Source of the DNA: Adenophora triphylla var. japonica | Taxonomy: Eukaryota > Streptophyta > Magnoliopsida > Asterales > Campanulaceae | Length of the DNA stretch: 64,000 nt | NCBI GenBank assembly: GCA_022495995.1 | Contig: JAFEMH010002511.1 | Span: 124,001 to 188,000 of the forward strand | Direction of reading: 5' to 3' | Part shown: piece after piece, positions 46,101 to 58,550 of the stretch | How positions within the stretch are numbered: the stretch's first letter is position 1 | Layout: every line of letters begins with the position of its first letter | The notes under the pieces: generated by a model | The model's database searches: none | The model's input: the letters and a program-made list of their open reading frames with translations, nothing else | Told to the model about the DNA's origin: nothing | Position numbers and translations under genes: made by a program

Positions 46101-46314
46101 GTAAAGTGGAGACGTTTTAACGAAGCCAATTTTAATAATAAATCTGTCAGTTCGACAGGTAAAACTGCCAAATTTAATATGGCAGTTTTAAATGACGGAC
46201 GAACGAACAATTTTAATAGTTAAACCGTTAGTTTTAAAGCTCTTAAAATCCCAATTTCCTTATGTTAGGAAAAACTAGTTTTTAATAGACTTATATATGT
46301 GTGTGTATATATAG

Positions 46315-46373
<59 letters not shown>

Positions 46374-49300
46374 TACATGCATACAAGTAATTTGTATGAC
46401 TTACTGATAAAGATATATCAGAAACTGTGTGGAAGAATTATCAAATCCGAAATTTCATTTCACTCTCTTACATTTTCTATATGGAAAACTCCGTTTTTGT
46501 CCATCGTACTTTGGGGCGTATTTCACTTTTACCATAGCGATTTTTTTTTTCATTTTTACTATCGTACTACAAACAATGGTATCATTTTATACCCAAATCT
46601 GTTATTTATACTTGAATTTATTTCATTTTTACCATCGTACTACAAACAATAGTCATTTCATACCCAAATTTGGTATAAAATGACACCAACGTTTGAAGTA
46701 CGATGGTAAAAATGAAAAAAAAAAAAGTTTGACGGTAAAAGTAAAATACACCCCAAAGTACGATGGACGAAAATGAAGTTTCCCTTTTCTATATGTGGAT
46801 CTCTTTTGTGGCCCTACTTCTAATGACCTAAAATTATTCTGTTTATTTGATTGATTAACTGTTCTCTTCTTATGTGTGGTGCAGACACTTGGAATCGGAC
46901 ATGCCTTTTCTTCATTTATCTGGCTTTGTGGTCCTATTACAGGCCTAGTGGTAGGTGATAACAGTAACTTGTGATATATTTGTGTTTCTTATCGCGCATT
47001 GTCCTTATATGACTTCAAATTTGATCATTTGCACGTAGAAGCAAATCTCTCATGGTATTAGTGACTTTTTACCTCTTACGCATCTTGCATTGGAGCTAGT
47101 CCCTGACATGATATACAGACTATCATTGTGATAGCCCCTAAGTTTTGGTCCGATGTATGGATTGCATGATTAGTTAAATTTAGTGTTCAGACCTGCCTTC
47201 TTCCAGCTTGTCTTAGTTGCTAATAATGTGGATTCTCACTTGATTTGCAAATCATACAAGACATCCATTATTCTTTGCTTGAAATTGAGGAATAATGTGC
47301 TGTAAGACGCCCTAGGAGTACAATGCCTTCAATTGCCATAGTTCCGGTGGAAGAGGCAGAAGTAGATTGGTAACTCTTAATGTACTTGCTGAAGAAACTC
47401 TTGACATTTTATTGGTTGTATTATTAATGCAATTTCTGTTTACTTTTTGACATAGTAATCTGGACATATTGTACTATGGTTTTACGTTTTTTTGTTTTAT
47501 CAATATCTTCTAGCATAATCATTCCTATCAAATTGTATTAATGCCCAAATATATATTTGCATCTTTTTTTTTTTAAATTGTTTTTTTTAATAAATTCCTT
47601 AAGCTATTACAAGATTGACACTTGAAAACCAAGGGTATAACTTGCCCCTGTGGAGCTTGTGGGTTTCGAACCCAGAACCTCCTCTATGGGAGTCCCTTAT
47701 CGGGACTCCGGATACCGCTTGACCACCAAATAGGTACTTTCATAATTAGTTTAACCGCTAGACCTTCTCGTATGTGTAGTAAAGTTCTTTTATTAACAAT
47801 TCCCTATGGCACTTGTTAAGAATTCATTATAGAACATTTGGCCCTGGAATATCTTCAATGCATTGAAAAGCACCCCCCCCCCCCAATTCACAGTTGTTGG
47901 TTCCAGTCTCAGATATTTCATAATCTAGATTCTTAGCATGTTCCATGGGACTTGTTAGCAGGAACCTTATCAAAAGGCTGAAATTATATGAATTTATAGA
48001 CCTGAAAATACTGGCTTATGCTCATAGATTTATTTTTTCGTTTCTTATGATTGGTCCGTGGAAAACTATGCTCAGCTTATTTCTTTGTTGTCTTTTAGGT
48101 TCAACCTTGCGTTGGTATATGGAGTGATAAATGTACATCTAAGTATGGAAGAAGACGCCCGTTTATTTTGGTCGGATCTCTCATGATATCAGTTGCTGTG
48201 AGCATCATGGAATCTCAATCAAGTGTTTACTAACTATTTTGTACTATGCTTCACACAGTTAACTAGACCTTTTGCTTTAGGTGATAATAATTGGGTTTGC
48301 TGCAGACATTGGATACTTGATTGGGGATACACAGGAAAGTTGCAGGTTGCAGCCTTTTTCCTTAATATTATTCTTCTTATTCTTCTTTTCCTTGGTATGT
48401 TTCTGAATATTTAACATTCCTATCATATTCATCTTATGTAGAACATTTAAAGGTACACGCGCAAGAGCAGCTATTGTCTTCATCATTGGATTTTGGATGT
48501 TAGATCTCGCTAATAACACTGTGCAGGTAAATTTTGTCTCTGGTTTTGTCTCGCCACCTTAAAAAATATGTAGCTTTCAACTATGTTCCTAATTGAACTT
48601 TTATGATGTAAAACAGGGGCCGGCGAGAGCTCTTCTGGCTGATTTAGCAGGTGCTCCACTTTTCATCTCTTTGTGTGAAGTTTAAGGATTCACAGTTTTG
48701 AGTGTTTCTGTATACAATAGATCTATGTCAATATAAACTGCTAAATTGGGGGTTTTTTTATCAGGTCCTGATCAGAGAAATGCAGCGAATGCTATATTTT
48801 GCTCGTGGATGGCAGTGGGCAATATTTTAGGATTTATGTCTGGTTCTAGTGGGAATTGGCACAGGTAATGTGTTATTTGTCCAAGCATTTTCACTATAAA
48901 GATTTATATGCACACATGAAGTATTCTTATTGTAATGTACAGCATACAGTGATACAGGACTTATGTCGGCAGTCGGCACACCTTTTTTCTCAAGTTTATA
49001 TCTTTATCTTAACTTATAATTGCCTTCATCAATTAGATATTTATTTACATTTGAAGACTTATGTTGGCACACCTTTTTTTACAAGTTTATATCTTAATCT
49101 AAACTTATAATTGCCTTCATCAATTAGATATATCCATCTCTGTTTGATCAGACAGGCCTCTCTGGCTGGATTGAATCTAACATTTATATTAACCAGGTGG
49201 TTTCCTTTCTTGACGAACAAAGCTTGTTGTGAAGCCTGCGGAAATCTAAAGGCAGCGTTTCTAGTTGCAGTGGTGAGTTTTTGGTTAAGTTAATTTAAAC

Positions 49301-52131
49301 ATGGAACTATATGTTATCCTTGCATGAATTCTTAACGTTGATGCATACTCCTTCCTGGTTTTATGCTTGACATGTTTCTGTTTTCCATAGGAGATTTAAT
49401 CGCTTGATTCGGGCTTGATATATTTCCACATCCCATAAATATGATCCATGAACTTTGCTGGTGTGTACACAGGTCTTTCTAACGCTGTGCACATTAGTGA
49501 CACTATATTTTGCTGAGGAGGTTCCATTAACACCAAAGCAGCCTCAGAGCTCATCAGATTCTTCTCCCCTTCTGAAGAATCCTCATCAGAATGGTTTTGA
49601 CAGCCAAGAATCAGAAACTGCAGGGAAGTTTGTTGATGATGCCTTGGGGAAAAAGTCTGTGATTGTCTTTGATATGGACACTAATTCAGAGAAAGAAAGA
49701 AAACTAGCTGAGAATGATCAAGTTGAAAGTTTCACAGACAGTCCTGGAGCCGTCTTGGTCAATTTATTGACCAGTTTACGTCATTTACCCTTAGGGATGC
49801 ATTCGGTTCTTGTTGTGATGGCTCTTACCTGGGTAATTTCATCGTTATTAACCAGATTCTTTCTATACCTTAATTAGTTAATAGGGTTTTGAACTTTTAT
49901 GTAACTCTAGTAATGTTTTAGCTGCCACTCTTATATGCAGCTGTCCTGGTTTCCCTTTTTCCTTTTTGATACGGATTGGATGGGGAGAGAAGTATATCAT
50001 GGGGATCCTAAAGGGGATACTCTTGAAATCCGAGCTTATGATGAAGGTGTCAGAGAAGGTGCATTTGGTTTGCTATTGAATTCAGTAAGAACTCAAAATT
50101 ATGCACCATTTGTCTTACGTTATTTGATAAGCAATGATATTTAATCTTGCAATGGAGAGCTCCAGAATGCTCACTCTGGCGTCTTATATCCTCTTTTTTG
50201 CAACTTTGGGAGGTTTACGCAGAGACTACCAGACAAATTTAAAAGAGAGGGTTGGTCATGGACAGGGAGGGAATAAACCGTTAAAAAGTTTCTTTTGTAC
50301 ATAAATGATTTAGAGTATAAGAATAAGAATAGACATAATTATTTACATGGAAATTTTTAATGCATTGGCCAGTTTGGTCCATCTTCTCAATCTCATATTT
50401 TCTTGTGGCAGGTTGTTCTTGGAATTAGCTCTTTCCTCATTGAACCAATGTGTAGGCGGATGGGTTCAAGACTAGTTTGGGCAATGAGCAACTTTATTGT
50501 GTTTGCCTGCATGGCAGCCACTGCTGTCATCACCTTTATTTCTGTCAGAGAACATTCGAGAGGGAGTGAACCGATCGTTGGGGGGAATGAGACAATCAAG
50601 AATGCGTCCTTGGTTGTTTTTTCCATTCTTGGCCTTCCTCTTGCCGTAAGTTTCTAAAATAATCTTCATTGAATAGTCCAATTTAGCTTCTTAGGCTGGT
50701 GTTATGTTTGCTTTCTCACAAACTCCTGCTGTAAGTAAATATTGCTGTACACTTCACTTAAGTGATGCCTTCAAAAGTGTGTTCTGACTTGTGTTAATGT
50801 ATGGTTGTGTAGATTACTTATAGTGTTCCATTTTCTGTCACGGCGGAACTTACTGCAGATACAGGAGGTGGCCAAGGTATGTACTGGTCTTTGATTTTAA
50901 TGTTGATTCTGTCATCCTTCTTTTTCGTTATTTGGTGAACAATCATAATTCATATTCAAAGGTTATTTTCTCTTGTAGGATTGGCAATAGGAGTTCTGAA
51001 CCTTGCAATCGTCTTACCACAGGTGATTTGTTGTTCCTTCTAATTTTAGTCTATTTTTGAACTAATATCATGCTCGTCACTTTGAATACCAGATTTGTTT
51101 TTAGGAAAAGACTAAGTGCCTCAATCGCTAAATGACTTGTAACGTTAATAAAGTGATGTTACAAACTATCATAAGCATCATAACTAAAACAAGTGAATGA
51201 TAATTATTTTTTTTGTAATTTACTTTTAGATACTTAATATTTCCACCCCCAATCCTGTTGAGTTCACCTCCATTTTAACAATTTTCAAAAATGCCATGGA
51301 TGAAAATTATCCTATCTTCTTCAACCCTCCATCTCTTTCTTTTTTCATGCTCAGCACCGACCTCTTCCCCCACCCCATCTTCTTCTTCCTGCTTTCCCCA
51401 CGAATCCTAATGCCACAAACTACCCCTCACTCCCCATCCGCCCCTTCCCTGCTGCCCCTCCCCCCTTTCATTGTTCAGCCAATGAAAGAATGAACAAGCT
51501 TAAAGATGTTCAACTATGGTTGACCGAACACCGAAAAGTGTTCGGTAGATGCCAACCGGACACGCCTCATGGTGTCCGGTCAACCATGGCCGAACACTGT
51601 GTATGTGTGTTTGTTTGTGTGGCTGGATGTTTTAGTTTGAAAACGGTGGAAAATAGGGTCGGGGATGAATGGTGGTGGCGGGTGGAAGGTGTTTGGCCGG
51701 AGAGGAAGGAGATGAAGGATTGGAGGAGAGGAAGAAGATGAAAGTTTGAGGAAGAAGATGGAGATGATAAGGTAAAATGGGAAAGTGAGGGTGTATTTAA
51801 TATGGAATGTAAAAATGGGTTGGTGAACTCAACGGGAATGGGGGTTATGGCTATTTAGTTTGTTTAGAGGTGCCAAATTTTTTATGTAGTGGCAAATTTA
51901 AGGGGTATACCCTTTAAGCTTAAGTTGCCAATCTGATTCATTCCTTTGGTCTTTTTTTAGATGGTTGTTTCCCTTGGTGCCGGTCCATGGGATGCTTTAT
52001 TTGGTGGAGGAAACACGCCAGCATTTGTTCTAGCTTCTTTTAGTGCCCTTGCAGCAGGCGTTATTGCAACTCTTAAGCTACCAACTCTTGCAAGCAATTC
52101 ATTCAAATCAACTGGTTTTCATTTTGGCTAA
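43121..52131 (+). CDS. SUC3: Sucrose transporter, SUT2/SUC3 clade (608 aa, 14 exons)
   Basis: H+/sucrose symporter of the major facilitator superfamily. Exons: 43121-43405, 46885-46950, 48099-48197, 48281-48345, 48442-48526, 48617-48650, 48765-48864, 49197-49272, 49473-49832, 49941-50084, 50412-50645, 50813-50876, 50979-51022, 51961-52131. All junctions are GT-AG, and phases add to one open frame. Landmarks: cytosolic N-terminus of about 60 residues ([17 protein letters not shown]), [20 protein letters not shown] (TM1), [59 protein letters not shown] and C-terminal STGFHFG. The long N-terminus and large acidic central loop (exon 9, about residues 285-380) mark the SUT2/SUC3 clade rather than SUT1 or SUT4. 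Arabidopsis SUC3 is a little shorter. No defects seen. Intron 1 is 3.5 kb. Confidence 0.96.
44551..44582. repeat. C/A homopolymer tract in intron 1
   Basis: CCCCCCC followed by about 25 A. The remainder of intron 1 (43406-46884) shows no recognisable gene apart from the features listed. Confidence 0.85.
46315..46363. repeat. (TA)n microsatellite in intron 1 of the sucrose transporter
   Basis: About 24 TA units followed by (CA)5, preceded by a short (TG)n. Encodes a spurious Tyr-Ile run if translated. Confidence 0.95.
46483..46784. mobile_element. Mutator-type MITE (302 bp) in intron 1
   Basis: Perfect 10-bp target duplication TTTTCTATAT (46473-46482 and 46785-46794). Long inverted ends: GTCCATCGTACTTTGGGG on the left pairs with its inverse near 46745-46770, and further TACTTTTACC / GGTAAAAGTA. 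The element ends 100 bp before the exon 2 acceptor. The 10-bp duplication and long ends point to Mutator-type mobilisation. Confidence 0.88.
47563..47732 (-). mobile_element. tRNA-derived SINE in intron 2 (minus strand)
   Basis: On the minus strand, TGGTCAAGCGG (box A, 47725-47715) and GGGTTCGAAACCC (box B, 47673-47661) are spaced as in a tRNA promoter, followed by a body and an A-rich tail (plus-strand T-run 47564-47588). It is not a functional tRNA gene, because the cloverleaf is degenerate. Target duplication not identified. Confidence 0.72.
51230..51880. mobile_element. Probable MITE or foldback in intron 13
   Basis: Imperfect inverted ends: CACCCCCAATCCTGTTGAGT (about 51245) pairs with the inverse of ACTCAACGGGAATGGGGGT (about 51828-51846), and flanking sequence also pairs loosely. 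The interior has an inner palindrome around GACCGAACACC / GGTGTCCGGTC (51520-51570) and CT-rich against GA-rich sides. No clear target duplication. Confidence 0.5.
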
Positions 52132-52870
52132 TTTACATCCCTCGGTAAGCTAACTCCCAAACAAACTCTACTTGTATATCATATCACACTGGAACACACG
52201 AGGGGCCCATAGAGTCACTCCAAAGATTTTGATGGCACTCCCTGCACTTCAAACTTTATCAATGTCACTGAGAGCTGGAAATCAGAAATTCAAATTCATT
52301 CTTTTTTCCCTGATAGTTGGGATCTGTATCTTGTTCAGAACGTGAACGTAAAATATATATTTACAATGACAAATAACATAACGGTATACTTTTAGGTGAT
52401 CCACTCAAATATATTACAGGCATTGTTGATTTTTTGACCATTATGTAACTATAATAAAACATGTCAGATTTTTTTGTACTGTTTTGTTTTGCGTATGATG
52501 GTTACCTGATCTAGTTAATCAGCTTGTTTGCTGATATGCTTGATCAGATGCACAACATTTCTGTTTCCGTTTCCGTTTCCGTTTCCTGCAGAATTCACAA
52601 GTTTCAATTTAAGTGTTCAGTGTTCAGTATCCAGCATTATATCCTCTTAGGGACTATATCATATGATCAAGATCATGACTAGAATATGAAAGCTAGTAAG
52701 CACTTCACTTTTCTTTACCTATTTGCAAAAAGCTTTGAGATTGAATTGGGGATCTGGGGATTGCGGGATTTGTGCATTCCAACTGTGTGGCCAGATGTAA
52801 TATGATGTAATGGAGGTTATTTTAAAAATTTCACACAGTTATACTGCATCCGCCCCTGTCCTTGTTGGGA
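52132..52870 (+). other. 3' untranslated and downstream region of the sucrose transporter
   Basis: AATAAA at 52453-52458 is the best polyadenylation signal; TGTAA and TTTGT-rich elements lie before it. GTTTCCGTTTCC triple repeat at 52562-52586. Confidence 0.5.
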
Positions 52871-52981
52871 GATTGATTGATGAGAAAAGTTGCTAGATTG
52901 AAGTGGATTTTCAATGTTGATTTGTAAGTAGTAGCCCATCCTTAAATTGAGATGGCTAACATAACCTAAGATGCTAGAGCA

Positions 52982-53686
52982 TAGGGGTGTAAATGGTTCG
53001 GTTTGGTTCGATTTGCGAATCGAACCACTAGTAATCGGTTTGAAAAAATTTTAAATCGAATCGAACCATGAAAAAAATTCAAACCGAACCGAACTAAACC
53101 ACCATGGTTTGGTTCGAATCGCGGTTTGATTTTATGGTACGATCCGCGGTTTAAACCACAGTTCAAACCACGGTTCAAACCATGAAATAGAACACGGCTT
53201 AAACCATTAATTAGAACATGGTTTAAGACTATACAATTCATTGTCATGTTTGTTTGAATTTTTCAGAAATAACATACAGAAGAGATTCAAACTTTAAATG
53301 AAATTGTGCTTCAATATTTATAATAACAATAAGCCATTTGAGTACTTGTAACGGTATGTGCTAAAAAGTGAATTAACATTATTACAGTAAGATTAAGAAA
53401 AAGAAAAAAGGGTTATAAGCTAAAACCTATGAATAAAATTAGAGGTTTTCAAATTTATACGAGGTGAAAATGAAAGATATGCATATTTACAGTTAATAAT
53501 TAACGGTTTGATGGTTCGGTCTCGCGGTTTCGAACCGTAGTTTGGGAGTCTAGACCGCAGATCAAATCGAATCACACGGTTTGATAATTTTTGAAACCGA
53601 ACCAACTTACTAGTACTTGAAAACCAAACTAAACCGCATAATTTGATTTGGTTCGATTCCGAACCACGATTTGAACCAAACCACTA
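52982..53686. mobile_element. Non-autonomous hAT element (705 bp)
   Basis: Ends TAGGGGTGTAAATGGTTCGG and (inverted) TAGTGGTTTGGTTC, flanked by a perfect 8-bp duplication CTAGAGCA (52974-52981 and 53687-53694). Subterminal arrays of GGTTCGGTTTGG / AACCGAACC motifs and TTTAAACCA repeats on both sides of an AT-rich core. No transposase coding. Confidence 0.92.
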
Positions 53687-53704
53687 CTAGAGCACAAAAT
53701 CTGG

Positions 53705-54056
53705 GGAGAAACGGTGCTTAGTTTGTCGCGCGACATATTTAGCCACAACAACTGGATATCCTTTCCAAAGCTTCTGGATATCCAGAAGCTTGAATATGGA
53801 TATCCAGAAGCTTTGGAAATGATATCCAGAAATCAATTTTTTTTTTCTGGATATCCTTTCCAAAGCTTCTGGATATCCATATTCAAGCTTCTGGATATCC
53901 AGAAGCTTTGGAAAGGATATCCAGAAAAAATATTTGATTTCTGGATATCCTTTGAAACTACGGATATCATATTCAAGCTTCGAATATCAGGAAGGCTTTG
54001 AAAGGATATCAAGCTAATTTAAGTATATCGCGCGACAAACATAGCCCCGTTTCTCC
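53705..54056. mobile_element. Foldback MITE with GGATATCC palindromes (352 bp)
   Basis: Inverted ends GGAGAAACGGTGCTTAG and GGAGAAACGGGGCTATG share GTTTGTCGCGCGACA. The interior is a series of inverted copies of CTGGATATCC and AGAAGCTTTGGAAAGG, with about ten GGATATC sites. It begins 10 bp after the hAT target duplication. Own target duplication not seen. Confidence 0.82.
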
Positions 54057-56393
54057 ACACGCGACGGAGAAACGCGTTTCTCTCCATCTAGAGCATCTTT
54101 CCAAACTTATATCATCTCCACCATCAGTCTGGTCACTTTGTCTCTCCATATTAGTCCATACAAATTTTATTTTCTGTTTAATTCACGCGGTCGTGATTTT
54201 GCAGGTCCCTTTTCATAATCATATTCACGCTATTCAATACTGGTCATTTTTTGTAAATGCGGATTGATTCGTTACTAACATTCGCCCTAAATTATTTATG
54301 CACTCTTGATAACGCCCGAAAGAAATACTAACAATAGTAACATTCACAATCGACTCAAAAAAATTAAATGAAATATTAAGAAAAATAGAGATTAAATATG
54401 TCCAATTCAGCAGATGGGATAGGACCTTACTTCAAGGAGCATCTTTCCAAAGTTCACACTGTTGATCAATGCCCTACTCAAAATAGATAAATAAATAACA
54501 TTCAAAATCAACAAAATAATAATAATAATAATAAAAAATAAAGAAATTCTTCATCCGTCCCATGATAATAACAGTGTTGTGTTATCTTGTTAATATTTTT
54601 AAGAAATATGATTTACTTGTTTGTTCATGACTTTTATAATGATAAAATTGATTAATATTATTTATCTATTTAGGAACATAAAATTTAATTTTAAACAAAA
54701 AAAAATGCGACATTTATTATAAACATATTAGCAAAAATTGAAAGAGCTAGTGGTTGAGGAATCGCTATCAAAGAGATGAGAGAGACAGAATGACGTAGAG
54801 CAGAGAAATGGCACATGGACATCCTCAGTTTTTAAGCTGAATACACCAGAAGCATGAAGGCATGTGGTTGAGAACATTCATCTTAATTTTCTTTTTCTTT
54901 TTTTTTAATTTTTCCTTGGATATGCAATCTTTTATAGTATTTTTTTATTAATAATAAACTCAATAGGGTCTACATAAGTTTTTTTTTTTTCTTTGGGTGT
55001 GTCTAAGAAATGTAGTTTCCCCCCAAAAATTTATCCCAATACTCGAATCGAAGCAAGTTCGCACTTCATGTCGTTCATTTAATTTCATTTCGATGGTTCA
55101 CATTTTTGAAAGATTTTTAACGGTATTTTAGACATTTTACTCGACTTGTGCATCTCATATTTCTGTTCACCTTGGAAATCTTGATTTTACTGATGATAAA
55201 GTCAGACTTCTGTGCAGTCGGTACCCCAAACACACACCCCTCCCCAATACTCCATTTTTAACACAAACTCTTTGAATGATCGCCAAAAGATAATAAATCT
55301 TGAAGTTCTTTTATATTCTCCATTTTTAAAAGTTCAACAAATATGTTTTAAATTGATCCACTAAACACTTAAAAATAACTTTATTAATAACACTACACTA
55401 TACAAAGTCCTACAATACCTATAGCTTAATTATTGAAAATTGACTGTGTAAATGAAATATCTTAAAAAAGAATAGCAGATTCTTAACATAAAATAAAATA
55501 AATTTACTCAAAAATAAATAAATATAAAATGAAATAAATAAATAAATATTTAGATATAGACATGAGTTTAGCAGAAGAAGGGGAGCTGAGAACATGGATC
55601 CACCCCATTGCCAATGGTGCAAGTGGTAACCCTTTTAGCTTCTTCCAACTAATAAAGTCATGTGGGTGCAGTGTAAGAATGGCTCTGTCTTTTGGTCATT
55701 TAAATAAATAAATAAAATATAATTATATTTATTGAAAAATCAGAGTTGTTGTGGGGTCAACTTTCCTCCATCACCACCATTAAAACATTGGTGGGCATCC
55801 ACAATTTTTTTTTTGTGTGGAGAGATACACCCCCAAATGTAGAACAAGGCAAACTGATACATTTCTCCATCAATAAGATACATTGACAACTCTTTTGATG
55901 GAAAACCCTCCTTAATATCATTAATATCATGTACATGTCACCGTAAAATATGGGGTCAGCGTAATTTGACTACATAACAGTCATCATCGTAAAATTTGGA
56001 GCGAGTGTAATTTGACTTCATAACTGTCATCAGATAAATAGATGTTTGTTTCAATTTCTAAATCTATTGTTCATGTATATTTTACGGGGCATTTTCGTCC
56101 AAATATGCCATTTGGAGTACTATGCATTGAAGATGTTTTGATATTTGGATGTAACATAGGTTATATTAATTCGTTAAAAAATATCTAGAATTTTAAAATA
56201 ATTGATTCAAGAAACATCTTTGAGTTTGGGTTAGATGATCTATCAATGGATAGACTGATGGGATAATTGCCAAAATTGGCTGTTAAATCATGGGCATATT
56301 CTGGCCATGGATGTTTATGGCTAATTCTTGTAATCGGGTCAGTTTCTTGGATCCTTACTATTTCTCATGGGTCCTTAATAAGATTTGTAGACA
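54057..56393. other. Intergenic, no gene recognised
   Basis: Contains the palindrome GAGAAACGCGTTTCTC (54069-54084), an (AAT)n run near 54510, and a partial Stowaway-type sequence near 54555-54735 (CATCCGTCCCATGATAATAAC). Also AT-rich tracts and a repeated phrase GTAAAAT.TGG.G..AG.GTAATTTGACT at 55944 and 55989. Confidence 0.5.
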
Positions 56394-56838
56394 GGGACGG
56401 ACCCACGTACGTTGTTATCGGTGGGTACGACGGCACCCACCGAATGTAATTATTGGATTCATCCCTGTTTGTAGTACTATATCCTTCTTTTACATTTGTT
56501 ATTTTGTTAACTAAATTGGCAAACTTGTATCTTCCATATTTAGGAAATAATATATTTTTTTGAAAGAATATTTTAACAAATAATGGAAAGTAAATTATGT
56601 TACCAATATTTCTTTTTCTTCTTTGTGTTCTCATTCTTTAATCTGATATCAATATCACAATATCACTACACATACGGGTTCACTTGACATCCTTAATTAT
56701 TGGAATATTTCATTTTTGCAGCTATAGTTTTTGAAATTTTATTTTTTAATTTTGATCCCCTTAATTTTATAGCAAAATTTGTACAGTAATATTATCTTGG
56801 TTCTTGGCCCTTTGCCGAAGAATTGGCTTCGCCATTGT
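56394..56838. mobile_element. Possible hAT-like remnant
   Basis: CAGGGACGGACCCACG at the left and the inverse of TTGGCTTCGCCATTGTG at the right resemble terminal sequences of common plant hAT-type elements. Internal TATCGGTGGGTACGACGG is also typical. No target duplication; tentative. Confidence 0.35.
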
Positions 56839-57278
56839 GCACGTACAGATACATATATACCCACACATATACATGTGTATATATAATAATGTTTCTAATT
56901 GCCTAATATCTACTCATAAAGTCCCTACAATTCTGATCTGTGTGCTTTTACGTTAGGTTTAAATTCTGAAATTGCTGAAACTTCACAAAATGTGCGAAAA
57001 ATCTTTCTTATTCCACCCACTAATTTTCTCCTACTTTACTTTTATACTCACAACACCAATCAAATCACTATTTCCAACCCCACTTTCTCTCTTCAACCTC
57101 ACTTTTCATACTCACAACATTTTCTCAGCTAACTTTTTCGCTAATTCAGGTCTAGCTTGATATGATGCGGGAGTTCTATCGGGACGGAGGAGTATGATAT
57201 AATACAGGCCAATTAACCGCATTTTATCTATCACATAAGTGGTGGTTGATTTAAAGTTAGAACATTGATCGACGGCCC
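56839..57278. other. Intergenic, no gene recognised
   Basis: Includes TCTATCGGGACGGAGGAGTA near 57176, a possible MITE fragment. Nothing else supported. Confidence 0.35.
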
Positions 57279-57790
57279 AAATCCTCCCTCTCCCATTCAA
57301 TCGTCAGTAACTTTCCATAGCAAGTCAGTAACTTCTCATAACCTCCCAAATCCTCCCTCCTCCTTCAATAGTCAGTAACTTCCCATAACCGTCCGTAACT
57401 TCCCATAACTTTCAAATCCTCTCTCCCTTCTTTAACCGTTCGTAACTTCCCATAACCGTCCGTAACTTTTCATAACTTTCCAAATCCTCACTCACTCCTT
57501 CATCCGTCCGTAACTTCCCATAATCGTCCATAACTTTTCATAACTTCCCAAATCCTCCATCTCTCCTTCAACCGTCCGTAACTTTCCATAACCGTCCGTA
57601 AATTTTCATAACTTATCCCATAACCGTCCGTAACTTTCCATAACTTTCCGAATCCGCCCTCACTTCTTCAATCGTCTGTAACTTTCCATAACCGTCCGTA
57701 ACATCCCATAACTTCCCACATCCTCCCTCACTCCTTCAACCGTCCGTAACTTTTCATAACCGTCCGTAATTTCCCATAATTGTCCGCCTC
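57279..57790. repeat. Minisatellite with about 68-bp higher-order unit
   Basis: AAATCCTCC(T/A)C landmarks at 57279, 57348, 57414, 57482, 57550, 57650 and 57718, mostly 66-69 bp apart with one 100-bp interval. Within each unit an 18-20-bp word CCGTCCGTAACTTTCCATAA repeats two or three times. Confidence 0.9.
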
Positions 57791-58550
57791 CCTCCTATTT
57801 TCCTTTTTAACTATTATTTATTTTTGCAGATGACTTACGTTTTTTTTTAACGAATTCACTAAGATTTGGTAAGCTTTTTTTTTTTTTAAAAAAAAAACAG
57901 AAAAACCGATTATATATAAATGATCATTTTTTTTGTTTTTTTAATTATTTAGTATGCTCCTTAAAAAAATGTTTAGGATTTATATATACTCTTTCTTTCA
58001 AAAAAGTTTGAATTGGATATTTTTTTTTATTTATTTATGTGCATTCCAATTTGATTTATTTATTTTTCTCCTTTATTTTATTAGGATCATTTATTTAAGG
58101 TGTGTATCTTATCATAATAATTACTATATATTATATATAATTAAGTTTTTGAACGATTTTAGAATCTTTAAAAAAAGTGATTTTAGAAAAAATATTTGTA
58201 CCTAAATCAATTAAAAAATCATTCATCATGATTACTTAAGTTTTATGGGATGAGTTATGTATTATAATTATTATTACTTATTTATATGATTAATGAGTTG
58301 GGTTGGGGTTACAAAAAAAGAATAATGGTAATGGGGATTAAGAAAATGTTTTTTACTAACCCTCGATGGATAACGGTCCGAATAATCGACTTCCTCATAT
58401 TCTCTACGATAGTTACACAAACAAACCAACCTCAATCAAATGTTGATTATGGAACAAAGTAATCATCAGAATATTGGGTATATTTTTTATTTTGTTATGT
58501 TTGGATGGGAGAAATGTGATTCCATCATTTCTTTAATTTGTATATTGCAT
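57791..58550. other. AT-rich intergenic sequence upstream of Helitron-like end
   Basis: Homopolymer T and A runs; an 83-codon open frame at 57954 is AT-driven and not credible. Possibly the interior of a non-autonomous Helitron that also contains the 68-bp minisatellite. Confidence 0.35.

Noticed and set aside
46299..46683. 117- and 84-codon frames in sucrose transporter intron 1
   Set aside because: Driven by the (TA)n tract and the MITE.
47645..47730. tRNA gene on the minus strand
   Set aside because: A and B boxes are present, but the acceptor stem and cloverleaf do not form, and an A-rich tail follows; SINE preferred.
47622..47819. 65-codon frame with [14 protein letters not shown]
   Set aside because: It is the antisense reading of the SINE tRNA-like head, a common mis-annotation.
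54555..54735. Complete Stowaway MITE
   Set aside because: Only one end signature is recognisable and no TA-flanked partner end was found.
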